A stretch of 64,000 nt of DNA from CBDCWT01 sp965223305 (GCA_965223305.1 CBDCWT010000083.1:45074-109073), one strand, 5' to 3'. Positions 33,551 through 42,389 are shown, numbered from the stretch's first letter. Notes: generated by a model from the letters alone, not told the origin. Made by a program: numbers and translations.

Positions 33551-35614
33551 ATGGAAGAATCATTCGACAACCCGTTCAGCGTAACCCGTGCGGCCGACTT
33601 CACGGACGAGCAGATTTTCCAGTACTGGGTAGATCTTGCCGACGATGGCGGATTCAGCGAGTTGGTGAAGCCACGCCTTGAGATGCCGATGCTGATACTT
33701 GGTGGGAAGGGAAGCGGCAAGACCCACGTTATGCGGTATCTGTCGTTCCCGCTCCAGAAGCTCCGCCATGAGAGCGACTTGATTTCTGGTGTCAAAGGAG
33801 AAGGCTACCTGGGAATCTACATGCGTTGCAGTGGCCTGAACTCTGCTCGGTTTCGCGGTAAGCGACAGTCGGATGAAGTGTGGGCAGACGTCTTTGCCTA
33901 CTACATGGAGTTGTGGTTAAGTCAGATGGCAGTCGACGTCTGCTGTTCGGTGTTTGGCGATGACGTTTCTCTGTCGACAAATCAAGCGTCTATCTGCAAC
34001 GGCATCAGAGCACTTTTTGACGCACCTCACGAGCAATTCCCGGACTCGCTCACCGGAGTACGGAATCACCTTCGCGAATTGCAGCGAGAACTCGATGTCT
34101 CGATCAATAACTGCGCCATTGACGGCTCGCTCGATGTTACTATTCGTACAACATCGGGAAAGTTGGTATTCGGGCTACCAAGAGTGCTGGCCGACAACAT
34201 TAATGGCCTGAGTGACCTGTTATTCGTCTACCTCATCGATGAGTATGAGAATCTGACGGAACCGCAGCAAAAGTTAATCAACACCCTAATGCGAGAGAGG
34301 CAGCATCCCTGTACTTTCAAAGTCGGCTCGCGACTTTACGGCGTTCGGACTTACTCTACATTCTGCGCTGATGAGGACAACAAGGAAGGTTCCGAATACG
34401 AGCGTCTACCACTCGACGCACGACTCCGAAGGAATGAGTCCCGCTACACATCATTCGCCAGACGATTGGTTGTTCGCAGACTGGCGAACCGTGGCTTGCT
34501 GACTTCTTCCTTTAACTCGGACGCTGAAATCGCGTCTTATCTTGCGCGAGCTTTTGAGACACCGGGAAACGAGGGCCTGGCTACCGGAGAGACAGACTTC
34601 ATCAAAACCAAGTACGCTGGTCGATTGCGCCCGTACTTCAAGACACTAACACGGTGTCTTGAGAAGGGAATGGCCACGAACGCATCGCCAGGTGTTGCAA
34701 GTGCCAGCGATATTAGCTCGGTTGTCGATCAACTCTCGTGCGCCGATTATCCGCTCCTCGAAAAACTCAATTGCTTTATCTTCTATCAGCGATGGAGTTC
34801 ACGACACGACCTTGTCGATGCAGCCAAAGAGATTCGCGCTCAATGCCAGGAGTATGTCGAAGGTCGAAGCACAAAATCCCCGTATCACGACAAGCTGCTT
34901 CATTGGAAGGCCGACCTGCTCGCACAGTTGAAGCGGGAATGCGATCAAAAGCAGACCTATGCGGGATTTGACACTCTTTCTGAACTGTCCTGGGGGAATC
35001 CGCGGCACCTATTAATTCTGCTGAAGCATGTGATCTCTTGGGCGGGCTTCAAAGGCGAGCAGCCCTTTGGTGAATCACCAGTCTCCATCAAAGCTCAGTC
35101 GGAGGGCGTCAAGGAAGCGGCTGACTGGTTCTTTCGTGATGCTCGGATGACGGGGAGTGACGGCAAGCTTCTTCAGGATGCCGTCGGTCGACTGGCGACA
35201 CTGTTCAGAAGCATTCGCTACTCACACAAACCCTCAGAGTGCTCCCTTTCAACGTTCAGTTACGAACCGGCATCCGTTAGCTCTGAAACAAGACGCATTA
35301 TCGACCTTGCTGAGAAATGGTTGCTGCTTGTTTATGTAGGCGACCAACGAGATCGAAACTCAGAGCGTGTAGACATGAAGTTTCAGATCAACCGCATGCT
35401 GGCTCCGAAATGGGATATTTCGTTTAGCCGAAGAGGTGCGTTGGCGATTCCAGGCGAAGATTTGAACACGATTTTCGATTCCGGAGCTGTTGGCAATTTT
35501 GACAGGATGTTGGCGACGCGTATCGCACGCATGACTGCTCCGTATTTCGGTGCGACGGCGAAAGCAAATGAGCAAAGCGAGCAGGGAACTTTGTTTGGGC
35601 CGAATGATGATTGA
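33551..35614 (+). CDS. ORC/CDC6-like AAA+ ATPase
   Basis: 687 residues, starting 7 bp after the previous stop. Walker A GGKGSGKTH (~residue 51) follows PMLILGG; Walker B is VYLIDEYENL (~residue 228), and FKVGSRLYG may be the sensor strand. A helical, winged-helix-like C-terminal half follows (SELSWGNPRHLLILLKHVI resembles an ORC/STAND sensor 2 region). The gene has no membrane segments. In conflict systems such ATPases are the sensing or switching component next to an effector like the PRTase here. The 3' end overlaps the next gene's start (ATGATG), indicating coupling. Confidence 0.75.
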   Translation: MEESFDNPFSVTRAADFTDEQIFQYWVDLADDGGFSELVKPRLEMPMLILGGKGSGKTHVMRYLSFPLQKLRHESDLISGVKGEGYLGIYMRCSGLNSARFRGKRQSDEVWADVFAYYMELWLSQMAVDVCCSVFGDDVSLSTNQASICNGIRALFDAPHEQFPDSLTGVRNHLRELQRELDVSINNCAIDGSLDVTIRTTSGKLVFGLPRVLADNINGLSDLLFVYLIDEYENLTEPQQKLINTLMRERQHPCTFKVGSRLYGVRTYSTFCADEDNKEGSEYERLPLDARLRRNESRYTSFARRLVVRRLANRGLLTSSFNSDAEIASYLARAFETPGNEGLATGETDFIKTKYAGRLRPYFKTLTRCLEKGMATNASPGVASASDISSVVDQLSCADYPLLEKLNCFIFYQRWSSRHDLVDAAKEIRAQCQEYVEGRSTKSPYHDKLLHWKADLLAQLKRECDQKQTYAGFDTLSELSWGNPRHLLILLKHVISWAGFKGEQPFGESPVSIKAQSEGVKEAADWFFRDARMTGSDGKLLQDAVGRLATLFRSIRYSHKPSECSLSTFSYEPASVSSETRRIIDLAEKWLLLVYVGDQRDRNSERVDMKFQINRMLAPKWDISFSRRGALAIPGEDLNTIFDSGAVGNFDRMLATRIARMTAPYFGATAKANEQSEQGTLFGPNDD

Positions 35615-36566
35615 TTACACGATCTACTACAAAGAGCAACTCTCAGTCAGCGATGCTTGGGATAGTCGTCTGAGTTGGGATTATTTTGTATCTGCGTACG
35701 TTCCTGCAGAAAGAACGACGACGGTATTTCAGAAGGTGTCCGCTACGCACAAGCGATGGCTGCTTTTTAACGAGTACGAGTACGACCAATCTGAGCATCC
35801 GAATGGTGAGTGTTTTGAGTCGAGTCATACAGATGAATCGGATTATGTAGGGGAGTTTTGGGACACACTGCCGAACGATGCAGCGTCCGCCAGAATTTGC
35901 ATTGACATTACAGGTTTCATTCGGCCGTACCTCGTGTATCTTGTTCGTTACTTGATGCAAAAGGGTGTCCGCCAATTCGACGCAATTTACTCGGAGCCTA
36001 TCCAATATCAGAAGCGCGAACTGACGACATTTTCAGGCGATGTTGTCAAGGACGTTCGACAAATCGCGGCTTGCGAAGGTCAACACACGTTGGATACGTC
36101 AAAGGATGTACTGATTATTGGGGCTGGCTACGAGGATAACTTGATTTCACATGTGGCTGAAAGCAAAGTCGACGCTCAGAAACTTCAAGTAATTGGGTTT
36201 CCTTCGTTAAGAGCGGACATGTATCAGGAGAATGTGTTGCGCGTGAGCCGGGCGGAAGAATCGCTTGGTCGTTCCGTTGAAGACGAAGTTCACTCGTTTT
36301 TCGCGCCCGCCAACGATCCGTTTGTCGCTGCGACAGAGCTATCCCGTATCGTGGAAGATTGGGAGTCGAAAAAGGGACTCACGAACCTATATCTCTGTCC
36401 TTTATCGACCAAGGCGCATGTGCTGGGGTTCACGCTGTACTACCTAAAAGAACGTCTTGAAACCGCGACGAGCATGTTGTTTCCGTTTGAGGAGCGATAC
36501 AGCCGAAACACGAGTAAGGGCATCGCCCGGATTTGGAAATACCACGTAGAACTGCCTTCCAGGTAA
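35604..36566 (+). CDS. Unrecognised protein of the defence-like operon, Rossmann-like core
   Basis: 320 residues from ATG 35604 or 35607, overlapping the ATPase gene end. I do not recognise a family. A strand-helix unit ARICIDITGFIRPYLVYLVR, the Gly-bearing DVLIIGAGYEDNLISHV, and NLYLCPLSTKAHVLGFTLYY look like repeated Rossmann-type beta-alpha units with conserved-looking short motifs. The layout recalls nucleotide or ligand sensor domains, but that is speculation. A role as the third partner of the PRTase/ATPase pair is likely from the overlap. Confidence 0.6.
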   Translation: MMIDYTIYYKEQLSVSDAWDSRLSWDYFVSAYVPAERTTTVFQKVSATHKRWLLFNEYEYDQSEHPNGECFESSHTDESDYVGEFWDTLPNDAASARICIDITGFIRPYLVYLVRYLMQKGVRQFDAIYSEPIQYQKRELTTFSGDVVKDVRQIAACEGQHTLDTSKDVLIIGAGYEDNLISHVAESKVDAQKLQVIGFPSLRADMYQENVLRVSRAEESLGRSVEDEVHSFFAPANDPFVAATELSRIVEDWESKKGLTNLYLCPLSTKAHVLGFTLYYLKERLETATSMLFPFEERYSRNTSKGIARIWKYHVELPSR

Positions 36567-36574
36567 CGACAAGC

Positions 36575-37504
36575 ATGAATGAGAATCCAGAGAGTGTAAC
36601 ACGTCCTCTCGTCTCGGAGTTGGACTCAATTCTTGGACACCCGTTTCGCATCCTCGATGACGGCTTCGTTCGAGTCGTCGACTACATGGGCAGCGACGAG
36701 TCGATTGTCCAAGCGGCGCGGGTGTCCTACGGCAAGGGTACGAAAAAGGTGCATGAAGACCGTGGGCTGATCCGTTACTTAATGCGGCACAGGCACACCA
36801 CACCATTCGAAATGTGCGAGATCAAATTGCACGTGAGGGCACCTATGGATTGCTGGCGTCAGTGGATTCGGCATCGCACGGCAAACGTGAATGAGTATTC
36901 GACGCGATATTCGGAAGCAATCGATTCAGCCCAAAAGACACCCCCGGATGCGTGGCGAAGTCAGGCAAAGTCGAACCGGCAGGGTAGCGGAGAGTTTCTT
37001 GACGCTGGAATCGGCACGACGCTGAGCGAGAGTGAAGGCGGGTTTCACCAACAGGCAAGACAGCTTTACGAAGATCGACTGAAGGAGGGTGTTGCTCGTG
37101 AACAGGCGAGAAAGGACCTTCCGCTCTCAACTTACACTGAGGCATATTGGAAGATCGACCTGCACAACCTTTTTCACTTTTTGTCGCTCAGAATGGACTC
37201 TCATGCTCAAGCAGAGATTCGGAGCTATGCAAACGTGATCGGTCAGGACATCGTGGCGAAATGGTGTCCGTTGTCTTGGGAAGCGTTTGTTGATTACCGC
37301 TTGGATTCTCTGTTTCTAACACGGATCGACACGGAGGTAATCGGGCACATCGCAGGAAATCGGATTGAAGAAGCAACGAAGGTCGCAAAAGCCGCTGGAT
37401 GGCTCGCGCGCGATGACGGTAGACTGATACGCAATCGTGAGCGCGAAGAATGCGAAGCCAAGATCGATCGGCTCGGCATGCAAGCACCCTGGTTAGAGTG
37501 CTAG
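36575..37504 (+). CDS. thyX: Flavin-dependent thymidylate synthase ThyX
   Basis: 309 residues from ATG 36575, 8 bp after the previous gene. The ThyX motif RHRxxSxNExSxR is present as RHRTANVNEYSTR (~residue 98), with Ala replacing the motif Ser position. TPFEMCEIKLHVRAPM and FLSLRMDSHAQAEIRSYA are also family features, the latter with the dUMP/flavin-binding region. ThyX methylates dUMP to dTMP using methylene-tetrahydrofolate, FAD and NADPH. Here it is the last gene of a methyltransferase/PRTase/ATPase operon rather than in a folate locus, so a role in altering the dTMP/dUMP pool or base modification during conflict is possible. It is followed at once by an ISKra4-like insertion. Confidence 0.9.
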   Translation: MNENPESVTRPLVSELDSILGHPFRILDDGFVRVVDYMGSDESIVQAARVSYGKGTKKVHEDRGLIRYLMRHRHTTPFEMCEIKLHVRAPMDCWRQWIRHRTANVNEYSTRYSEAIDSAQKTPPDAWRSQAKSNRQGSGEFLDAGIGTTLSESEGGFHQQARQLYEDRLKEGVAREQARKDLPLSTYTEAYWKIDLHNLFHFLSLRMDSHAQAEIRSYANVIGQDIVAKWCPLSWEAFVDYRLDSLFLTRIDTEVIGHIAGNRIEEATKVAKAAGWLARDDGRLIRNREREECEAKIDRLGMQAPWLEC

Positions 37505-37529
37505 AAACGTCGCATGCCCCAATTCCGAA

Positions 37530-39202
37530 GGGTGCGATCCGGCTGGGGCGCAATTATGCGGCTGTTTGTGCTTCGTTTCTGTGGTTTGCAGCGTAAGTTG
37601 CAGGCAGTTCCTTTTCAAGCTGCTTGAGCGCATGGCAAAAACTTTGGTTCCAGATTCCGCTTAACAGAATGACTCGTAGCGACAATATGCGTACGGCGCC
37701 GTCGCGGCTCCATCTCATGCCGGAGAGTTTTAATCGCTGAGTGAAGATGATTTTGCACGCCGCTTCAGTAATGCCGCTGGCGATGGGAATGTGGCGATTG
37801 CGTAGTTCGGCGTACTGCATCCATTTGGTTCGGCGGCGGATGTAATTGAGTGCTCGTCGCAGCTTCTCTTTCCTCTGTTTCCCCAGTTTTCTGCGGGCAG
37901 CGTGTGTGCCCGCCGAATGCAGCACCCGCTTGGGCCCATTGGGTTCCTCCTTGAGTATTCGCAGCATGCGTCTCGCCCAAGCGTGGTAGCGCCAGCTCTT
38001 TTTCCCGAAGAGAGCTTCGGAGATGGTCCAGATTCGCTCCGCCGCATGGTAGTAGTCAACAACACGTTCCCAGCTTAGCGGTTTGCCAGTGCGAGGGTGC
38101 TTCATTTTTCGCAGCACATCCTCGAAGTAACTGCTTTCGTTGCCTCCCGAATCGGCGATGTAAGCGAGTGTTGGCATTGGACCTTCCCATTGTTCAAGGA
38201 GGTCGGTCAACAGGGCGCTCAGCATTTGACTCATGGTTGCTTGGCCAAGCTCCGGACAGTGAGCCAAGTAGACCGTAAGCAGTCGCTTGCCAGCTCGGTC
38301 GAAAACTGTCACGGTTGCGGCTGTCGCGACCTCCCAGAAGCTGTGCCGGTTTTCGCACGTCGTGACGCCATCGCGTCCCAATGCGAGTACTGGCTTGCGA
38401 TTCCCACGGCTGTTCCTGGCCTCCTCCATCGCCGCCAAAAGGGCGTTCACCTGCAAAGGTTGCCGATGCTCTGTCAGCAACGGACTCAATTCGGACACGA
38501 ACTTGCGAAATCGTCCCGCGCCGATGGTCACGCCATGTTCTTCCCGCAGCCAGGTGATGGATTGCTGCTGGGGCGACTGTGCTGCATGCTTTCCGATCTT
38601 CGTGCCCAGCGCGGGTGTTACGCCTTCCATCAGCCCAAGCCGAAGTTCCAGCGGGAAAATGCCGGGCTCAGCGACGTGCTTCGCTTCCCAACATCGGTAT
38701 CCAAACCGTTTCAGGCAAACGTTGCCAAACAGCGTTGAGACGTGCTGGTTTCGAGTCTTCTTGCGACGTCGAGTGTAGCCCAACCCTTTGTAGGTGACCT
38801 CCTCACCTGGTTCAGTGCCTCGCTCGAGGCCGTTGATCGTTCGCTCCAAAATAACGCGGGCGAATTCTCGAAATTGGTCTGCAAGCGACTCTTCGAACTC
38901 CTTGAACGTCGTTGGCGTGACCGACGACTCCAGAGCGCCCACAAGCTTCACGAACACATCGCGAAAAATGTTCCACCCCTGATCGACCACCCCGGCTGCT
39001 TTAGTGCTTGCTTTGCACGACGACGAAGAGATAGACTGAGCCATCCTGGCGCTCCTTCCTGGGTTTGTAGCTGTAATAACCACATTTTCAGGAAGGACGC
39101 CTTTTTCGCCTACACCAATTCTCTCATACCCACCTTGCGCCAACTCCACCCCAAATCAGCCCAAAATCGCCCGGGAAACTGCGCCCCAGCCGGATCGCAC
39201 CC
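37530..39202 (-). mobile_element. ISKra4-like insertion sequence, copy 1
   Basis: The ends are inverted repeats GGGTGCGATCCGGCTGGGGC and its complement, flanked by an 8-bp duplication ATTCCGAA (37522-37529 and 39203-39210). The 1673-bp element carries one transposase gene on the minus strand. It is nearly identical to copy 2 at 43135-44806 and lies in the same orientation. It inserted 25 bp after thyX. Confidence 0.92.
37554..39044 (-). CDS. ISKra4-like transposase, copy 1
   Basis: 496 residues from ATG 39044 (the equivalent start is the only one in copy 2). The DDE-type core shows ALGRDGVTTC, LAYIADSGGNESSYF, VVDYYHAAERIW and near the C-terminus SGITEAACK followed by RLKLSGMRWS, the conserved end block of ISKra4 family transposases. 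The N-terminal quarter is basic (GLGYTRRRKKTR). The copy looks intact; it differs from copy 2 by scattered substitutions. Confidence 0.85.
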   Translation of the reverse strand: MAQSISSSSCKASTKAAGVVDQGWNIFRDVFVKLVGALESSVTPTTFKEFEESLADQFREFARVILERTINGLERGTEPGEEVTYKGLGYTRRRKKTRNQHVSTLFGNVCLKRFGYRCWEAKHVAEPGIFPLELRLGLMEGVTPALGTKIGKHAAQSPQQQSITWLREEHGVTIGAGRFRKFVSELSPLLTEHRQPLQVNALLAAMEEARNSRGNRKPVLALGRDGVTTCENRHSFWEVATAATVTVFDRAGKRLLTVYLAHCPELGQATMSQMLSALLTDLLEQWEGPMPTLAYIADSGGNESSYFEDVLRKMKHPRTGKPLSWERVVDYYHAAERIWTISEALFGKKSWRYHAWARRMLRILKEEPNGPKRVLHSAGTHAARRKLGKQRKEKLRRALNYIRRRTKWMQYAELRNRHIPIASGITEAACKIIFTQRLKLSGMRWSRDGAVRILSLRVILLSGIWNQSFCHALKQLEKELPATYAANHRNEAQTAA

Positions 39203-39237
39203 ATTCCGAAGTGCAACGCATTCGATCGATGTCAATG

Positions 39238-39263
39238 TATATCATAATCCCCTTTATGATATA
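39238..39263. promoter_or_regulatory. Perfect palindrome before the integrase gene
   Basis: TATATCATAA and TTATGATATA form a perfect 10-bp inverted repeat with a 6-bp spacer, ending 27 bp before the integrase start. It is AT-rich in a GC-rich setting, as an operator or a recombinase/excisionase site would be. The bound protein is unknown. Confidence 0.5.
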
Positions 39264-39290
39264 GTCATGCCTACGCCGCTTGCTTAAGCC

Positions 39291-40277
39291 ATGCCGGAAC
39301 AGCGACAGCCCATCATCGGCACGAGTCAGGCGTTGTCGCCGTTGACAAACCGGCGGCTTCCCATTGTTGTCACCAAAGCCGGTGAAGATGCGACCCGCAG
39401 GTTCCTCGAATTCTTCACGGCGACGATCCGAAACCGCAACACACGCGAAGCGTACGCCCGTTCTGTTTGGCGATTCTTTGGTTGGTGCGATGTACGGGAA
39501 ATCCGACTTGACCGCATCGAACCAATTCTGGTGTCGCTTTACATTGAGGAACTCTGCACGGAATTGTCGGCTCCGAGCGTGAAGCAACACTTGGCCGCAA
39601 TCCGCATGCTGTTTGATTACTTCGTCACTGGGCACATTGTCAACGTAAATCCAGCCGCAGCGGTCAAAGGGCCGAAGCACGTCGTAAAGAAAGGCAAAAC
39701 GCCGGTCCTGCTTCCCGACGAGGCGGCTCAACTCCTCTACTCGATCCCATCCGACACGATCGGCGGCCTGCGTGACCGGGCGTTAATCGGCCTAATGGTG
39801 TTCTCGTTTGCTCGCATCGGTGCCGCTCTCGCCATGAATTGCGATGACTACGTGCTGCGTGGTGGTCGGCGAATGTGGTTTCGCCTCAGCGAAAAAGGAT
39901 CGAAGTATCACGAAGTCCCAGCCCATCACAAGGCGGAGCAGTTGATGGACGAGTACATCCATGCCGCCGGCATCGAGGGCAACAAGGGTGCTCCCCTCTT
40001 CCGGTCACTCGACCGGCGACGGAACCTCACCGGACGAAGATTACACCGCACAGAAGCCTTAATGATGATCAAACGGCGCTCACGTCAGGCCGATCTCGGC
40101 TACACTGTCTGCAACCACACGTTCCGAGCCACCGGAATCACTGCATACCTCGCCAACGGCGGCACATTGGAGAATGCCCAGCAGATTGCGGCACACGAAT
40201 CACCAAAGACAACATCGCTCTACGACCGGACTGGTGATGAGTTGTCGCTCGATGAAATCGAACGTATCGCGATCTGA
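39291..40277 (+). CDS. Tyrosine recombinase / integrase
   Basis: 328 residues. The N-terminal SAM-like core-binding domain (TREAYARSVWRFFGWC, LSAPSVKQHLAAIRMLFDYF) is followed by the catalytic domain with Arg in FARIGAALAM (~174), HxxR in CNHTFRATGITAYL (~276), His in AAHESPKTT and the Tyr nucleophile in SLYDRTGDE (~311). This is an XerD/phage-integrase type enzyme and the likely integrase of the island whose tRNA-derived site is near 55.9 kb. A perfect palindrome lies just upstream. The start ATG 39291 is the first in frame. Confidence 0.88.
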   Translation: MPEQRQPIIGTSQALSPLTNRRLPIVVTKAGEDATRRFLEFFTATIRNRNTREAYARSVWRFFGWCDVREIRLDRIEPILVSLYIEELCTELSAPSVKQHLAAIRMLFDYFVTGHIVNVNPAAAVKGPKHVVKKGKTPVLLPDEAAQLLYSIPSDTIGGLRDRALIGLMVFSFARIGAALAMNCDDYVLRGGRRMWFRLSEKGSKYHEVPAHHKAEQLMDEYIHAAGIEGNKGAPLFRSLDRRRNLTGRRLHRTEALMMIKRRSRQADLGYTVCNHTFRATGITAYLANGGTLENAQQIAAHESPKTTSLYDRTGDELSLDEIERIAI

Positions 40278-40278
40278 T

Positions 40279-41532
40279 TCACTTCGTATCCGCAGGAGAA
40301 AGCAGCACGTTTCGGCGACCAAACGAATTCCAGAGTTCCGATGACGTCTCATAGATCAGCAACCACAGGTTGTACAAGAACGACCTGCTCCCCAGATTGC
40401 TCTTGTAAAAGCGGCGCATGCACCATTCAAGCACGGCCAAGTAGCAACCGAGCGCGAGTACATTTAGACTCACAGACAAGACGGGGTCGTTGACCACAGT
40501 TGCAGCCTTTGCAAAGCACGCTCCCGTGATTGTCGGCGGTGCGAGGCCACGCACAAGAATCCGTACGCCAATCGTCCACAGGGAGCCGGTACCAAACTCA
40601 CTCAATCCTCGATTGATCGCCCACAGGCTTCCTAGCCCACCGAGCCAGAGAACAACAACACTGCTCTCGCCTGCATCGACTGCTCCTTGCTGCCAGAAAG
40701 TCACGGAGAGCACTTCGACAAGTAGACCATAGGTTGCGCCAATCAAGAAACCCACCAACACGTCCTGCGGACTACCGACGGGCGTTTCAGTGTTGTTACT
40801 CGGCCACCCGGCCATGACAACGGTCGCAAACGCCGACACTATCCCCACTGTGGCCGCTTGCAGTGGCATGATTTCAAGGCAAAGCATGCTCACCGCAAGT
40901 GCAATGGGCAACCCTCCAACGATTCGGCCAGCGTTGTGCCAACTGCGCAAAACGTGCCGCACGGACACATCAGTTTCATTAAAGAGAAGCGCGCTCGCCA
41001 CCAATGCACTAAGATAAGCAGCCAGCGACGGAACATCGCTCAAGTCTTTCCAATCGAGCAATGTGCCGACAATCGCAAGCAGTAAGGCTAACGGGATAAA
41101 CGCTGTTGCCCAGCTTCCCAGCCAGATGATGCCGCCGATCATGTCCGGCAGTTTTCGCGTACCATGTCTTATGAAATGTCTCGTCGTCGTTAACACAAAC
41201 AACGATGCTACAACGCAACCAAGCACGCTAAACGCGACGACACTCTCGTTGATGATGATGGCACGATTGCGGCCCACCGTCAAACCTAAAAGCAGACTCA
41301 ACGCGGCAACGCCGAGCGTGAGGAATACGCCGTTCCGAATGATTCTCGCCCAAATCTGGCGGTGTGGAACTCGCGGGGCCGGCTGGGTTGCAGTGGCCAG
41401 GAATCTTGAAAGATCGCTTTTCGGATCTTCCAACGCGGCAAGTAGTCGCGTACGTGACTCGTCGTCTGCCGCCCCTCCCAACATCGCAACGACATCTTCG
41501 GGCGTCAGTCGCTGTTTCTCAGAACCAGGCAT
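40279..41532 (-). CDS. Multi-pass membrane protein with LSRFL motif at N-terminus
   Basis: 417 residues from ATG 41532 (an upstream ATG at 41556 is possible). The cytosolic N-terminus carries TRLLAALEDPKSDLSRFLAT, which closely resembles the 69-residue protein encoded at 42180-42389. About eight to ten hydrophobic helices follow (for example FLTLGVAALSLLLGLTVG, VLVGFLIGATYGLLVEVLS), so it is an inner-membrane protein. It lacks a recognised transporter motif. The start overlaps the end of the HTH gene, so the three minus-strand genes form one operon. Its function is unknown; a sensing or immunity-like membrane role is speculation. Confidence 0.65.
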   Translation of the reverse strand: MPGSEKQRLTPEDVVAMLGGAADDESRTRLLAALEDPKSDLSRFLATATQPAPRVPHRQIWARIIRNGVFLTLGVAALSLLLGLTVGRNRAIIINESVVAFSVLGCVVASLFVLTTTRHFIRHGTRKLPDMIGGIIWLGSWATAFIPLALLLAIVGTLLDWKDLSDVPSLAAYLSALVASALLFNETDVSVRHVLRSWHNAGRIVGGLPIALAVSMLCLEIMPLQAATVGIVSAFATVVMAGWPSNNTETPVGSPQDVLVGFLIGATYGLLVEVLSVTFWQQGAVDAGESSVVVLWLGGLGSLWAINRGLSEFGTGSLWTIGVRILVRGLAPPTITGACFAKAATVVNDPVLSVSLNVLALGCYLAVLEWCMRRFYKSNLGSRSFLYNLWLLIYETSSELWNSFGRRNVLLSPADTK

Positions 41533-42166
41533 ACGGAATGCAACCTTCGACGACACACCACGGTGCTAGCCACTGATTAATTCTCTGTTTTGCTTCCGCC
41601 TGCCGCCACTTCCACTTTCTCCCATGCTCCCCGCCCTCAGTAATATCGCGCACAAATACAAAGGCTTGTTTCAGGAATCGATAGGAGCGAGTTGCGTGCC
41701 ACAAGTAAAAGCCTTCGGAGCGCAGCGTGTGGTAGAGCAGCAAAATGAGATCGCTACTAATCTCAGACGCATCAAGGCGCAACTGTAGCTTTGCAACGAG
41801 CAGCAAAAGGCTCCTCGCATACGCGTCAGCAGCGACATCAAAACCGGGTTGGAATTTGGCGTTCTTCGCCGCCGCCAGCCGGCTGAATGACTCCAGCCCC
41901 GGATACTGTTTGTCGTGCATCCAAGCGCTAATAGCCGTCTTGCTCACTCCGTAGTGTTCTGCCAACTGACCGTAGCTACTGTCGTTGTCACTCGCCTCGC
42001 GAGCTTCGAGGCGTACTGGCGTGTAGTACGCGGAAAGCAGGTGTGCCTCAAATGCCTCAAGTAGCTGTGGCTTCAAATCAGACAGTGACGTGGTGTAAGC
42101 AGACAAAAACTCCTCTGCAATGCCGGGGAGAAACGTAGCAGCTGCGATCTGGTGGTCACCGTGCAA
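41519..42166 (-). CDS. Helix-turn-helix protein of the membrane-protein cluster
   Basis: 215 residues. A Cro/XRE-like HTH is visible at YGQLAEHYGVSKTAISAWMH (~residue 65). The rest is helical, without membrane segments (SRLAAAKNAKFQPGFDVAAD, LILLLYHTLRSEGFYLW). It overlaps the membrane gene by 14 bp and lies 13 bp after the 69-residue gene. It may regulate this cluster; no specific family recognised. Confidence 0.6.
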   Translation of the reverse strand: MHGDHQIAAATFLPGIAEEFLSAYTTSLSDLKPQLLEAFEAHLLSAYYTPVRLEAREASDNDSSYGQLAEHYGVSKTAISAWMHDKQYPGLESFSRLAAAKNAKFQPGFDVAADAYARSLLLLVAKLQLRLDASEISSDLILLLYHTLRSEGFYLWHATRSYRFLKQAFVFVRDITEGGEHGRKWKWRQAEAKQRINQWLAPWCVVEGCIPYAWF

Positions 42167-42179
42167 AACAACCTTCTCT

Positions 42180-42389
42180 CTAATGCGTGCGGCTTTCTAG
42201 CCGTTCCTGAAAGGTGACAAGAAACCGACTTAGTTTGCTGTGTGGGTCATCGAGTATTGCCAACAACCTTCGCCGAATTGCTGCATCACCTCCACTACTG
42301 AATAGCCTTGCAATGACCTCTTCCTCCAACATTTTTGGTGCTGGCGATCCGGAATTGCGATGTTCCGCACTTGCGCTTTCGTGATCCAT
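42180..42389 (-). CDS. Small protein with motif shared with the 40.3-kb membrane protein
   Basis: 69 residues. The core EEEVIARLFSSGGDAAIRRR and LLAILDDPHSKLSRFLVT aligns with the N-terminus of the membrane protein two genes downstream (DVVAMLGGAADDESRTRLLA, ALEDPKSDLSRFLAT). The likeness of two proteins in one operon suggests a common interaction motif or a duplicated first exon-like piece. Start ATG 42389 overlaps an inverted repeat that could be an operator. Confidence 0.55.
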   Translation of the reverse strand: MDHESASAEHRNSGSPAPKMLEEEVIARLFSSGGDAAIRRRLLAILDDPHSKLSRFLVTFQERLESRTH

